A stretch of DNA of 64,000 nucleotides from Trileptium ribeirensis (GCA_030248225.1 JASANE010027801.1:1-64000), one strand, 5' to 3'; positions 24,219-37,730 are shown, counted from the first letter of the stretch. Numbers and translations: made by a program. Notes: a model not told the origin generated them from the letters alone.

Positions 24219-26641
24219 GTAAAAGCAAAGTTTAACGATACGGCTGCTAGCTGGTTTTGATTCGACATTGGACCACTCCCGAAATATAATCCTGCCTTGA
24301 ATTGCTTTGGTTTATGACAAAATAGATTATTGAAATAAGCAAACGAAGCAATAATCAATTTCCAATCAATCCTCACTTTCGATATTTCAAAGGAATATTT
24401 ATAAAAAACCATCATTCGATTCTAATACTACTAGAATATGAACATTGGATAATATTTCATCATCTGACTTTGGGGTTTCGACAAAATTCGACTCATCGCC
24501 TGACAACCGACATTAATAGTTTGGAATCAAGATATTTATATGTGAAACATTGCGTTGATCACGGGTCCTACTCGATGTAACTAATTCCTACTTATTAGTT
24601 TGAAGTTGGTCTGCAGTCTACATGACAAACACAGTGTTGTGTACTTTATAACGTTATGCTATATTTTTGGTTGAATGAAATATCAAATAAATATGTACAG
24701 CAACACATTCAACTGAACCTGCATTTAATACCCCGTGGAGTACCGCTCAAAAAATAACATTACCGCATTGATTTAGTACACAGTGCGGGTAATACATTAG
24801 GTCATATCAAGCAACTAGCGCAATATTACTAATACTGGCGGAGGCTGGTCAACTACTGAAAACAAATTTACCTCGCTCGTGACGTGATAGTTTCATTCAA
24901 AATAAGTTTTGTGAATTGCAAAAATTAAATCAGTGTTAAAACAAAGGTAACGTAGCACTAAGTAGTTTTATTGTACAACCGAATACCTATTATCATGAAT
25001 TTATGACAGTCGACTCAGCTGAACAGAGTGACACTTTTCAGATTTTCCGAATAATGTTACGTCGCGGTCGCTTTCGACATTATACACCAGTTTATGACCC
25101 TTTTGATAGGTCATAAAAATGATCCACCTTCACCATATTCTCAAACCCCGACTTTCCCCCACAAGGTTTTTAGACCACCAAATCTCTGCTTCCACTATGT
25201 TATTGAACCACGACATCTATACCTCATCAGGTTCTTGAACCACTAATGCTTGCATCCTTTAGTAACACTAAACTCTTTGACGGGCGTATCCATGCACTCT
25301 CTCAAATTAATAATAACCATGTGATAAATACCAGTTCAACTGCGGTGCACAGTATAACATATAAATTATAAACCAAAACTAATGTGTTTCAGTTCAAATA
25401 GAACACAACATCGGGACAACATATCATGGCCAGAATGTTGCTCAATTTTTGCACAGGGACAATCACAGACATAATTAGGTGAATAATCGTTTACACCATC
25501 TTTTCTCGACGAGTGAACGCGTATTTCTTAAATTGTTGAAAGAATTTTGTGAAAACGGTGAATTGAATCTCGAGTCTCGTACACCAGCCGCTACAATATT
25601 TGTAAGAGGTTACATGGTGGCTTAACGAAAATCACAACGTGAACTAATAACTACTCACGTCCAAATCGCGTGTAGACAGTAACGACTTATCAAAGTAAGT
25701 GTGTTGCAACCTATTAACGTTATGCATCAACGATCAATGACTTGGTTTTAGATAGGAAAATCCCAGGCTAAAAGAAATTAGTTTAGCAGAGAATCGAAAT
25801 GGAAAATTTAATAATTGACAACACCATTTTGTGATATGGCTCTAATTTTTAATTCAATATCACGACTGTCTACTTTTATTGTTTATATCTTTATATAAAA
25901 TTCATAAACAATTTGGCCGTTCAGGATCTATTGTATGTCTTGTTCAATATGGTTATTGTTGCCGGCTATATTGTTTGTTTGTAAAAAAACATGGGACAAA
26001 GAAATTCTAAACTTTCAAAAGATATATGTTATTATTTAGCACATATATACTGTTGGTATCGTTGTAGTAGCAGATTCCTTCTGAAGCTTTGGAGGGGGTG
26101 CGATAAGTTTATAAGATGCGAAAATAGCGATTCGAAATTTCAGTTTTCCTACACCTAATGAAAATTATTTGGAATGTATGTTTATGGTAAATGCGATAAT
26201 ACGGAACACAATTGCCTTTATCATATAAAAGATATAATAACTAAGATTAGATTATTATTAAATTAATAACAATCAAAATATGAATATAAATAAAAATGAT
26301 ATGTAACCTGGGATTTTAATCTACGGATACCTATATGGAAATGCTTTGATACCAGGTAACCAATTTTGGGGGGGATACATCGATGTCCCATCGTCCTTCC
26401 TGTAATCTGCAGCTATGGTATCACTTTTCATGCTGCCACACAAAACTGAACTGGTGTTGTTAGCCCAATGATAACAACCCAACTTTTAGTATCTATTGTG
26501 GAACAAGCAGCAATAAAATTTTTAAGATAGCAAGCATTAAACTGTATCGGCATAGAAAAGCAGTGATTGTTGCGTAACAGCTAACTACTACTAAGTTAGC
26601 TATACAATAAGCTGAAGCATAACGTTTGAAGTGACGCTTAC
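24219..26641. other. AT-rich DNA, no clear gene
   Basis: Nothing that I can support as a gene. At about 25145-25275 there are loosely repeated phrases (TTTTAGACCACC, TTATTGAACCACG, TTCTTGAACCACT) spaced about 35-40 bp, a weak degenerate tandem repeat. A short frame after GACACTTTTCAG at about 25038 (reading MLRRGRFRHYTPVYDPF) is too short to call. Confidence 0.45.
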
Positions 26642-26804
26642 CAATGTTATCAACTCCCGTAATTTGCCGGTGACTAGCTGATGAATCTCTTCCCGTCTTC
26701 GAGTCTGCACTGCCGTGCTCCATTGTGTCGCGTAAAAAATAGTCGTTATCACGCTGTTGCTCAATTGATGATAGCCGCTGATCCATAAAGTCGGTAAAGT
26801 CAAA
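26642..26804 (-). CDS. candidate internal exon, unknown product
   Basis: On the minus strand an AG at the end of GTAAATAAG is followed by 54 codons reading FDFTDFMDQRLSSIEQQRDN and later GSADSKTGRDSSASHRQITG, ending in phase 1 at a good donor (ATTG/GTAAGC). The peptide is hydrophilic and Ser/Asp/Gln-rich, unlike local noise. An internal ATG could serve as start. The acceptor has a poor pyrimidine tract. The partner exons were not identified, and no family was recognised. Confidence 0.25.
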
Positions 26805-27032
26805 CTTATTTACAATAGATACTACAACATTTCGACTAAATAAAATGTTGCATGTGAGCAGCGAGACATTTCGTTCATACGATACCAGTAATAAGTAAAA
26901 CCGTTGGCAATGTTTGACAACTAATTGGCGGTGTAACTATGCCACCTAGCTTTTGGAAATTCTTTTAATTGCATCTTCGTAATCCCATCGATACAAGATA
27001 GCAATGTTTAGAAATTTTGCAAAATAATTTGC

Positions 27033-27325
27033 CGGAACCTTTCCGCATAGAGTCGCACGTTTATGACAGTGAATGTTGCGCTGCGTTAACTGATCGCTCC
27101 GCTAACTGAGTTTTCGTGTTGAGTGCATTTGAACATGTGTTGTTCGCTCGCTTTAACAGTTTCTTTAAAGAACCGAGCAACAGGTCCTAAATTGCACAGT
27201 AGCTAATGTACAATAGCCCGACCGAAACAGTCCAGGTTCAATCCACCGCCGCGGCAATCCATTGTTCAACATTGTACGAAATAAATACACAATAATTTAA
27301 GCGGGTAATGGTTAAGCAAATTTAG
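27033..27325 (+). repeat. tRNA-related short repeat, copy 1
   Basis: The copy starts near CCTTTCCGCATAGAGTCGCA. A leader of about 110 bp carries GTTGCG, GTGTTGAG and GTTCGCTCGC, then CCGAGCAACAGGTCCTAAA. Next comes a tRNA-like half with an A box-like stretch (TTGCACAGTAGCTAATG) and a B box (GGTTCAATCC). It ends in TACGAAATAAATACACAATAAT. Copy 2 follows directly in the same orientation and a third lies at 33.7 kb. Probably a SINE or SINE-like element, but its tRNA part sits in the middle rather than at the start. Confidence 0.55.
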
Positions 27326-27339
27326 ATTTTCGCTCAATT

Positions 27340-27614
27340 CACCCTTTAACGTGTAGAGTCAAATGTTTGTGACAGTGCACGTTGCGACGCACTGCACTAG
27401 CTGAGTTTATCGTGTTGAGTACAATTGCGCGTGCGTTGTTGGTCGCTCGCTTTGTGAGGATCGTTAAAGAGCCGAGCAATAGGTCCTAAATAGCGCAATA
27501 ACTAACGTTCAATTATCCTACCATAACAGTACATCTTCAATGTGCAGCCACGACAAGAGTTTGTTCAATACTATACGAAATAAATACACAATAATCCATG
27601 CGGAAAGGGGTAAT
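27340..27614 (+). repeat. tRNA-related short repeat, copy 2
   Basis: It has the same order of blocks as copy 1: GTTGCG, TAGCTGAGTTTATCGTG, TGGTCGCTCGC, GCCGAGCAATAGGTCCTAAA, a tRNA-like stretch with a decayed B box, then ATACGAAATAAATACACAAT. It ends in CCATGCGGAAAGGGG, the near reverse complement of the start of copy 1 (CCTTTCCGCAT), so the pair is enclosed by inverted ends. Confidence 0.55.
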
Positions 27615-30095
27615 ATGAAAACAAAATATAGTGAATGACAGGTAAATAAAAATATAGTGAACCATTACGTTTAATGTTCACAGTGTATTGTATTGGTCAT
27701 CGTGAAGGACGGGTGTCCATAGAATATAGAACCTAATCTTTACCAAAATTGAATTTTTTCAACAATAAGGTACAACCTTATAAATGTCACGCACACACAT
27801 AAATATATGTACATAGATATGTAACTTTATAAATGTCACCCCCATACTTTGATATATATGTGTACAATATGAATATGTAAATTTTAATAAATATGTACTT
27901 ATATTAATATATGAATTACTGTGTGTATTTGCGTATATATTTTAACATATACCTTAGTTAGATAAATTCAATTTTTGAAAAAAAGCTGTGTTGTATATTT
28001 CGTTTTCGTTAAAACACGATGTTTGCCCATCGCTTTGGCGAAATACTGAAAGTGAAACTTTGAAGTACTCCAGATCTAGAGATGGTTTCCAATTTTACTT
28101 GAAAATTGAATAATAGACAAATGGCAAAAGCACCTGTAACGGGCTATGAAACTCATATAAGATTGGTAATTTGTAAAATCATGTTTCACTACGGTAAATT
28201 CTTAGTCAGATATATATTACCTAGCTTTCATGAATTATATAAACTAAAAAAAGTAAGACGGTGTGAAAAATTGCGCTACACGCAAATTTCAAAATGAATT
28301 TCGTACAGCTATTTACACATCCAGTCCCAAACTTACTCAAGTTGGAATACTGAAATACTGTTTGACTGCATTCCAAATTTAACCATCCACAAAAAAGGAA
28401 AGGTATTGAGGCCCGCCGAAAATCCCATCGACTGACGTTTGACTTTTGCTTGTGATAGTATCTGAGAATTTCATTAAAACATTTTATTCAACCCGGGTAA
28501 CATGTGTACAAATAATAAATACTATATAAATCTGTATAAACTATCTGGATTCTCACAGGCTGAGCGGCGATTGGCAAAATTGTAATTGCACTTCATTCAA
28601 TAAGCCTCACAACTTATAATATAAGATCCAATAGATTCTTCTACAGGAAGCATTCAACAGGCAAAAGTACTTTGGACAGAAAGATTTCTATATTAAAAGA
28701 GCGTTATTCTGGACTAATTCAAGGTTTACCGAGATCAGATAGACTGTTTATACAAAATTCATTTTTGCAATGGAAGTCGCCAGAGAAATCTTAGGTACCG
28801 TCTTCAACCCAATTGTTAGAATTAAATGTAGCAACACGCGGCGTGCAGTAGGCTGAGATAGACCGAAAATTCTGCACGAGTTATGACTCTGCCGACGTTC
28901 TGTTTTTGGTTGCACAGCTACAATGAAATTTGTGCAAAACCACTTTTAAGTAAATATAAACATGTTTCCCTCAGTCGGCTCACATGAGATATAGGCAATG
29001 ACATTAATTTATATTAGATGGACGTTTTTAAATCGAAGGGATATAAAATTTTTTCTCTCAAAACTAAAATTATTGGGTCGTTATTGAACGTGGAGAATTA
29101 TTGAGAATTATTAGCACCTACAAAATTTAAAGTTACTAAATAAATATCCTGTTATACGACCAGAACACAAGAATTACTTGGCGCATCGAATTTGTAACAC
29201 CCACACAGTTGTAATTTTACGGGTTCCATGTAGAAGTTACAAAATTCCAGTTTAAAGATGATGATCTATTAGTGTTTGTACAGATCTAAAAGCTACAGAT
29301 CAGTGTGATCGCAAACAGAACCTATAATCACCACAAGCCTGATTTAAGCTACAAAATGTCACAGAAATACATTTGAATCTGTTATTTGTTCGCAAAAGTG
29401 ATGCAGCTAATGATGTGTCTCACCTTTGTGTACAATGTGTTTGCAAAGTTTTACTTGTAAATTTTAAAGCCAAATAACCTTATTTATAATGAGATTTAAT
29501 CAACATATAAGTGAGTTTCTATTTTAACCTCTTCCCTCGCATGCGTGCATCAGCTGATATGGTTAGTGATATCTTGTGATTAAAACACGTAGTATTCATG
29601 TGCGGAAGAATACATGTTACGGGCATAAAACGCCTACAAGAAACATTTTCTGGTTTCGGCAAATTAAAAATATTTTCGTAAAGTAACCGTGAGACAGGGT
29701 ATCTCAGCCATGAATACAGCATAATGAAATATCTACTATTAGCTTGCTGCAAACGTTGGAAAATTATAGTAGAAAACATTTGAAACAACCCAGTTCTTAG
29801 CGTGCATATTCCGAAGTTTTGGAACTTTTAGCAGAAACTGTAAACGACACTATTTTAAGGTACTGGTTACAAGTCAGCTCAAACGCTAGATATTATAATG
29901 GATCGAAAATTGTCATCCCTTTTGCACCCCATTCGGAATCGCGTTTGGCCCCGCCGGTTGTATTAAGGTATCGCTCTGCCAAGATATACGGTGCCGGGCG
30001 GAAGTACAAAATTCTCAACTGTTGTCGGGTGATACGATCTCGCCATATGGGTCTATGCAGGATACTATTTCCAAGTATATGTCATCATCACTCAC
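27615..30095. other. AT-rich DNA, no clear gene
   Basis: Includes TATATG-type simple sequence at about 27785-27955. Frames at 28106-28297 (plus), 29519-29788 (minus) and 29819-30121 (plus) lack convincing splice context or conserved motifs and overlap open frames on the other strand. I do not call them. Confidence 0.45.
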
Positions 30096-30236
30096 GAAGC
30101 CACGCAATGGGTGACGCATAGCACCTTTGAGTTGCGCAATAACTTGCAAAAAATATGCCATGACGGTATGAACCAACAAAGTGAGCGATGTTAGCATCAA
30201 AATTACTGCAACAATACAAATGAAATTTATGCGTAG
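30096..30236 (-). CDS. candidate exon with one hydrophobic helix
   Basis: On the minus strand a T-rich acceptor (TTTTTTTGACGTTTCCTAAG) opens 47 codons in phase 0. They contain a hydrophobic stretch, INFICIVAVILMLTSLTLLV, then FLQVIAQLKGAMRHPLRGF, and end at a consensus donor, GTGAGT. The hydrophobic run could be a membrane segment. Read through, the frame stops 26 codons later, so it could be terminal instead. Unknown family and no confirmed partner exons. Confidence 0.22.
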
Positions 30237-31844
30237 CTTAGGAAACGTCAAAAAAATTGATGCTTCAATTACTCAACCTCTTACGAAAATCGTTGTATAC
30301 ATTTTTGGCATATCACATCGTAAAAATGCGGCTTTGTGTGAATACACACAACAAAACGGCCAACGTATTACGTATAGTTGGAAAAATATTTCTAACCTCG
30401 TGTATAGTTTAAAAAATTATATACAAAAAACCGGAAATATTTGTATATACAGTAAATTTTTTGTAACAGATTTTACAGTAAATAAAATATATCCATAAAT
30501 ATACACAACCTGTAATGACTGTTGACAGACGATCATTATTACTATAGTCTCTAGAACGCTATAGTTTAGCTTTAATATCTACACCACACACGTTCGAATT
30601 AAAAACGAAAGTGGTATTTCGACACTACCATCTTGACTCCTGCGTTATAACATTCTGACTGTACCTGCATAGATAGTATTTAGGTAGTAAGATTATTTGG
30701 GTTATCAAGTATTAAACCAGCAAAAATTAACAAAAAAACTAGTGAATATTAAAATAAAATCAAAAATCTGGGGAGAGTGAGTGTGAAAGTCGGCCCGAAC
30801 AAAAGTACTGGTACTTAACCACTATGCTACAAATACTTGAAAATTCGTCAAATTATAATTAAAATTAAATTAAATTTGTCGTCATATATAAAAAAAGGAA
30901 AATTATGAAACATATGAGGACGCAATTACAAGCATTTTGCAGCCCGTTGTCGCTAAAAGTGCACTGTCTCTATTAACCAGACCCAAGGCTGTTTCGCTCG
31001 GAGATGGAGTGTCTATTTCATAACTCTACATAATCAAGGTACTTCGTAATTTATATAATAAAACTATAAAATGATCACACTTTTACAAAATACGAAATTA
31101 TCATTTCAAGTATTACTAAAAAAGATTCGGTGTTAGAGGCACTCTATAGTTTAATCTCTATTTAACATTGTTTGTGGCACAGATATTCTACATGGCGGAA
31201 AAAATATAACATGACAGTAGGTTCATTTATATGGAAACCACACCATGAACAAACGAGCGAATATAGGTATACTTAATCGCTGTAAAGCTTTGTGTTGAGA
31301 TGTCGAGATGATACATTTGTTAGTTATCATGTGTTTGTAGATATGTATATAGCTCTAGGATGAATATGATGATTGGTTATTCGTCTTCGTTCCAGGTATG
31401 TCATGCTTAGTTTGATTCAGTTTCATTCAGTGGTTGCAGATTTGTCCGGTTTTGGGGAAAATTTAGTATAAATTCCAAATATTTGCTAGAATGTGTTATT
31501 GACTCACAAGAGATTTGATATATCATTAGTACAGTGTTTACGCCTGCGTCAATATTGATGGGCGATAGCATATAAACCTCGCAGCGGGTAGATCTCAATC
31601 CTAATAAAAATTACAGCAAATGTAATGCAATTATCGTTTTAAAGCAAAACCACTCTTTGTTTATCACTTGTATTTTTAAGCATGTAGAAATTGCAACATT
31701 TGTTGCAGTTCTAAAACTACGGTGACGCAGCCAAAGCCGCACCAAAGGAATACTTTTAAGATACAGAAATAATTGAACGTAGACTCAGGTCGACGTTTTC
31801 GTTCAGAAAATACCATTTTTTATGACAATTTTCTTTGATTTTTA
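30237..31844. other. AT-rich DNA, no gene seen
   Basis: No supportable frame. A short sequence ending in a donor-like CGTTCCAG/GTATGT near 31395 is preceded by a 12-codon ATG frame (MNMMIGYSSSFQ), which is too short to call. Confidence 0.45.
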
Positions 31845-32285
31845 GGGTCACCCGTCAATACCCAAAATTTTCGTAAAAAAGCTTTCTCGACAAATTTATA
31901 ATCTTGCATAGCAGTCGAATGGTGGTAAGTTCAGTTCAATCGGTTTATATGTTAAGGAGTTATTTTCATTTATGTCAAATACTAAGCCTATGGCTAAGCC
32001 TAAGTCCTTAATCAGTGAACCAAATGAGCTGATTTTTCGACCATTACACTCAATTAGTGCGGTTCGAATAATACACAAAATTACACATTTATCGAGTAAA
32101 TGTATTTTTCGAAAATTTTAGGTACCAAGAGGGGTCCCAAAAAAGAGAAAAACGTCCTAAAATACTAAAATGGGTATTTTCTGAACCAGCTCGTCCAGCT
32201 AAGTCGAATAGTACCAAAAGTGCCGGTGTATCTTCAATATTGACCCAATTTCGGGCAGAAGGTGGAGGTCTAAACAAAAAGAACT
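31845..32285. mobile_element. foldback (palindromic) element
   Basis: The arms are imperfect reverse complements around a core with AAGCCTATGGCTAAGCCTAAG (about 31983-32003). The right arm has CAGCTCGTCCAGCTAAGTCG, TACCAAAAGTGCCGGTGTAT and CTTCAATATTGACC. The same phrases recur in the palindrome arms (46.5-47.3 and 52.0-52.9 kb) and at 55.1-56.4 kb, so this is a dispersed foldback family. Non-coding. Confidence 0.6.
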
Positions 32286-33664
32286 ATTTTCTATACCCGC
32301 GTGCGTTTTGAATCATATTCTTCTATTTACTGAATTTGGTGCTTTTTATTTGCTCATCAATGAAATAAACAGTGGTTTTGATTAATTAACACTCGTGCCA
32401 AACATTGTAACTTTGCATGGTACTGCAAAGATTTATTTTGCGAATAAACTAACAATAGCCAGAAATGTATTCGCTGCACTAAAATTTTAAAGCATTACTT
32501 CTTCGTTATTAACATTTCTAGCTTACATTCAGGAGCCATTTGTTATATATTCTCAACTACCGTTGGGCGTTTAGTGCACTAAATTCGAGAAAAATGCACA
32601 ATTTTTATCAAATCCACAGCTTTGTATAAACGCAGGCGAACCCATTATTTTATTTTGCCGCAAAGATTATATTTTATTAATTATGGCTATGTCCAACATG
32701 CAGGTTACGGCATTGACGGCCCAAATGAATTTCTATTTTTTTCTGAATTATACGTTGTGGCAGTTAATAAATCGAAAAGTTTATGCTGCGTTTACGTTAA
32801 AGTTGTCTACCATGTGGAAGTTTTGTCCACATACAGCCTGCGAAACACCGTTCACGATACACCAACAGTGCATTTTAAGCAATTATATATGGCGTTTCGG
32901 ACACCATCAGCATTTATATATAGTGCCATGGACACAGTAAACTTCTGACTAGCGGTGATGAAAGTTCTTTGGCAAGATGTCTTGCTTTTTTCTGTTGTAG
33001 AAAGTTTATACTGTGTGAGCTTTATAAATGCACTTCCTACGCAAAGCTTCAAACGGCATGGTTTATGGGATGCTATTAATTAGCGTAAATATTTACAAAG
33101 TTCACACAGCTAAATTTTCCCGACTTTTTATAAAAAAACTGTTGAATTATAGGGTGTCGAAGACAACATAGTGTAAATATACACGGAGTCCGTGACACGA
33201 TTACTTGCGCCGCATAGTATAGCCTTCCGACTACCATGCACTGAAGTATTGTCATGATAACACAGTGACAAACCTTCCGTATTGCGGGCGATTTATAAGG
33301 TAAACACCGCATTATTACACAGCTAGGAGTTAAGTTCTATAATTATTTTTGGGTTTCCTTATTGGTTTTTCATGTGTTATTAAATTACAATTTTCACGGT
33401 AGTTGGGAATTCGCCGAACGATGCTCGTAGTTTGTAGATTTGCAAAACAAATGTTACAAAATAGCATACGGATATTATTAAACGATATAAATCGTAGCCG
33501 GAAGAAAAATTTGTTATATTAATTAAAGCAGCAATATCTTATATATAGAGTCTTCCTAGAGTTTACATAGAGTACTTGGTAGTATACTTTACAAAAGGCA
33601 CCATGTCATGGCTCGAATTTATTACTCTAAAGCCACTCTATTGATCGATTAACCATTTCTTTCG
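32286..33664. other. no gene called; overlapping open frames
   Basis: At 32622-32948 two plus-strand frames and part of a minus-strand frame are open together. They were left uncalled because no frame has better splice or composition support than the others. The motif TCAACTACCGT (32553-32563) and its reverse, CGGTAGTTGGGAATTC (33397-33412), lie in this stretch. Confidence 0.4.
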
Positions 33665-33935
33665 TGAATTAACACATGTGTCATGGCGTACGCTGCGTAT
33701 GGGGTTGATTGCTAAGTTTGTCGTTTGGTGTGCGTTGTTGTTAGTGAGATTCCTCAAGTTTTGTTTTGTGAGATTCCTCAAGGAACCGAGCAATACCTCC
33801 TACATAGCGTGGTGGTTAGTGTACGGGACTCGCAGTTGAACGAATCTAGGCTCAATCTGCCATTTTCGTAAATGTTTGTTCAACATGGCACAAGAAACGC
33901 TTTGGTTTAAGAAGGAAAGGGTTATTACTTAGATT
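33665..33935 (+). repeat. tRNA-related short repeat, copy 3
   Basis: It shares with the 27-kb copies TGTGCGTTGTTG, AACCGAGCAATAC and a tRNA-like half. Here the A box is best preserved (TAGCGTGGTGGTTAGTG), and the B box is decayed (AGGCTCAATCT). It ends in TTTGTTCAACATGGCAC and a GGAAAGGGTTA tail. Inside, GTGAGATTCCTCAAG is duplicated in tandem. Confidence 0.55.
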
Positions 33936-36361
33936 TTTGTTCGATTAATCGAATCTTAGACTATTCTTCCATTAACATCTAACCGCATAATTCAGGCTAT
34001 AGGCTATATTATATCGAACAAAAAATGCCAAAAAACTGATTGTAACGACAATCTTGTCTTTTCAGCTTATTTTCTAAAATGCAACATTTTATAAGAAACT
34101 TAGAGTGTCAGTACCAATTACGGAAATTATCTCTTACAGTCAGATAATATATGATAATAAAATATTTAAGTAGGATTTTTGCCAAAAACTTATGTATAAA
34201 CGTCAAATTTTCGGCTGTTGTAGTATGTTACATTTCATTCCATTCAGTTCTTTGGACCAAATGGCGTGTTATGGCATTAACAGTAATATATTCTTTGATT
34301 TAGCCAGAGTTGTTGATTATATCTATGATTCAAATCGTATCCGCTTTGAATTTAGATAAATGAAATTCAAACAAGTTGAACTTCCGCAGTGTATATCACG
34401 ATAGCTATTAAAATGCAACCATATTTAAAAATAGCATGTATTTTAAACCGGTGTTGGTGTTAAATAGTTTTTAGGACTGATGACAATTTGAATGAGATAA
34501 ACATATGAATGTATTTCGTCCGCAGATAAGAAATCGTCGTTGGGAAGAATTAACCTAACGTCATTTTTTAAAAGTGTCGGACAATGTAACATGTAGAGGC
34601 TTAAATGAAATGCATGCATATGTTCTCAACTCTATATACTAATGCTTAGCCTTAGCGTTAATCGCCTTAGCTAAACACATTACATTATCGCCGTTGGATG
34701 TTTACCCTAGGTGTATGCTGACATGAAATCAGCAATAAACTATGATGCCTTTTTGAGCTTTACGGCAAATATTTACGTTGGAAATACAGCATAGCAGGGT
34801 ATGCCTTAAAATAGCCATGGAGGACAGAGATTTATTAGCAGATAACAGTTACCAAACTATATAAATTTAGCAAAATGTTGTTTTTCATTTATTACTGAAT
34901 AAATTTATGCTAAGATAGATTATTCTGTTGCCTAATTGCAATATACAGTAATTAAAGCAATGTTTATTGGAACACCTATAACTCGATACCGATTGACGCG
35001 AATTTTCTAAATTTTTTACTATTGAATGCGATCATACAATGGCACACAGAAGGAAAATTATTTGTCTGTATCTCGTTTTATTTGCAAGTAGGGCTTGAAC
35101 AATACACTTATTTCAGGCCAAAATCAGTTGAGCTTAAAATGTTATCGTCTATAACGCAGTAAGAGGTAAGAATGAGGCGCTAAATTTTTTCCAGGTACGT
35201 GGCATGAATCAACTTACTTGTAGTAATGATAAAGTTGAACAAGCAGTCCTTTATGAGACAATAAAGTTGTCAAAACTCCATATTTTTCATCAACACCGTT
35301 TGTGTTCAGTTTAGAATTCAATTTACCCTTTAACTTGGGATTGGTAGGTACAATTTGTCTCGATCGTACATAGCACATATGTCATTACACAGAACTTGCA
35401 AAATGAATATGCAACAACGTCTCCACCAGGGAGCTTTTGTACTTGGACACTGTGAATATGACAAATCCAGATACAGTGTAGGATACACAAACATCAAACA
35501 TCGCGCATAATTTATTATAGTTTTGGAATACTTTACACATCTAGTAGCTTTTCGAAAATTTACACGGCTTTCCGGATGTTAGCTAAAATGAAATTTAGAA
35601 CTTGTCAACCATAATACATTTAAACAATACCTTCGTCTAGTCTTCATTTGAATACTCTGTCCACTGGAAGCTAAAAATCTTCAACAATTACACTCCCTAC
35701 AACAGGGGCATTTCTGTATCCGACACTAAGTGTTTAGATTTTTTATTTTTATTTGCTCAGTGTTCATGATTTTATTCCCGTGTGCTCCACTAATTCCTTG
35801 AATTTATACTTCTGACTGCTACACTGTGTATTTTGTATTTTTGTTTAGGATGTTAAATAGGTCGTACGATGCCAGGCGTTTTTGTGTCCTAGCCAAACAC
35901 AAGTAGCTCGACAGCTTATTTATAAATTAATTTTCTGCTGACAGCGTAGATTTTATTAACACCACATATATACAGAATAACTTACCCTTAAGATAATACA
36001 TGTTGAAACTTGCAAAAATTGAAACTGGTAGAAGCTTGTATTAATTGTAAGTGTTCTTCACAACTCCGTCAGAATTCTGAATCTCGCCAAAAGTTTCCAA
36101 ACAAGACAACACGAGTTTTTGCATTCGAGCTGTTTGTACATCCGCTGGGATGGCGAGTGTTCGGAACCGTAAGCTCTCGGCTTCTCGGGTTCATCCAAGC
36201 CTTCAACCCCAGTTTGTCAAAAAGCTATAATATTTGCTTTGCATACTTATGCTGTACATCTCGAGGTCATCATTTATATTTTTAACCTCGTGCTTACACC
36301 CGTGGTTCTTAACCAGTGAATACGCACTTCTGCTTAAATAAAGGTTTAACCGTCACTAATA

Positions 36362-36443
<82 letters not shown>

Positions 36444-36459
36444 GTTGAATTTCTTCATT

Positions 36460-36490
<31 letters not shown>

Positions 36491-36639
36491 AATTTCCCCC
36501 TACAATAGAGAAAGTGGTTGGTTGAGAAGATCAGGTGCGTTGCATAAAATTTTATGTCAACAGTTCGTCACGAATCAGTTCCATGGAATATAGCGCTTAG
36601 CAACAAAAATAAAAACATGATTATGTTCCGCTTATCACT
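33936..36639. other. AT-rich DNA with one MITE, no gene called
   Basis: Contains a diverged copy (about 34555-34740) of the 12.94-kb palindromic MITE: GTCGGACAATGTAACATG, then AGGCTTAAATGAAATGCATG, then a CTTAGCC-rich core. A 91-codon plus-strand frame at 36010-36285 has no clear splice support. Confidence 0.45.
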
Positions 36640-36852
36640 ATAACCAAGAGTGTATTTGGAAAAGTATGACACTTCTCTGCACTCACACGTAAAACCGTGT
36701 TTGATGACACGGGCGTTTTCGGCCTGACCCCATAAACCGACCCCCCCCCCAGAAACTGGATGCCCGACCTACCCCCTCCCCGAAAACTGGGGGCGTGGTC
36801 TATGCATCTCGACCCCTCCCAGAAACTCTTCCCTAATGCACCCTTGCTATAA
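36640..36852. mobile_element. short MITE carrying a GC-rich insert
   Basis: The outer parts match the 95-bp MITE at 12409-12503: ATAACCAAGAGTG, GGAAAAGTATGACACTTC and CACGTAAAACCGTGTTTG, then CTTCCCTAATGCACCCTTG. Between CCGTGTTTGATG and ACTCTTCCC there is an extra 120 bp or so (about 36706-36824). It is rich in C runs (CCGACCCCCCCCC, CCTACCCCCTCCCC) and is absent from the other copy. Confidence 0.6.
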
Positions 36853-37730
36853 CCAATACCAACACAAGCTATTATAGTCTTCACAGCAGGCTCGCGGTAA
36901 TTTTAGCAGAAAAAATACACAGTTCTAACACATTTACGACATTAATGTTTGCTAATGATTTATGATATCCATTTTTATTATAACCACAAAATAAGAACGT
37001 GCTACCACATTACAATGCTACTATATAAACATTAAGTTTATGTCTCTTGGTTTCCATACTGAATTAATTACAAAATTAGTTTATCAAACTGTTTTTGTCA
37101 ATAAAACCGCAGTTAAAACCAATAAATGATGGTGAATACTCAATGTTTGTGAGTGCAGTTTGTTTTGCACTGCTGAATAATATATTTCTTATCGTTTTAC
37201 TATTATTCGGTTAAAAAACAGCGCAAACAGGTGGTTAGATTGAATGTGTAACACCCTATGTCCTGAAAGTGTACTGGAATTCATAAATTTACCCTATCAG
37301 GATCAAATATATAATTAGCATGATATGCTATACTTTATAATCATTTAAGCTGACAACAGGGGCGTACGCAGGATTTTAGCATGGGGGGGGGGGCGCAGCT
37401 GAGGTTTGGTTAAGTGTAGCTGCCTACAAATGCTGTTAATATCAAGCATAACGTAATGGACATTTTTCACTTAAAGCGGAACTATCAGCAAAATTTGTGT
37501 TTCCATATTGCAGAAGCTTTTCGAACATCTCGTAGAAATGGTGAAATACTCCTAGTTTAATCTATGACTGGTGTACCGGCCGACGGTATAAATGAATGTC
37601 ATTACCACTGCGAATTGTGCATAAGGAAAACAGGATTTCCGAAATTAACGTTTGCATGGACCTGGGGCACACACCCAAACGGTGATAAATTTTTCATGTT
37701 ACATGTATGCAATAACTATTCAGTAACGCA

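Noticed and set aside
32622..32948. 108-codon plus-strand frame
   Set aside because: A second plus-strand frame and a minus-strand frame overlap it with equal quality, and there is no splice signal that decides.
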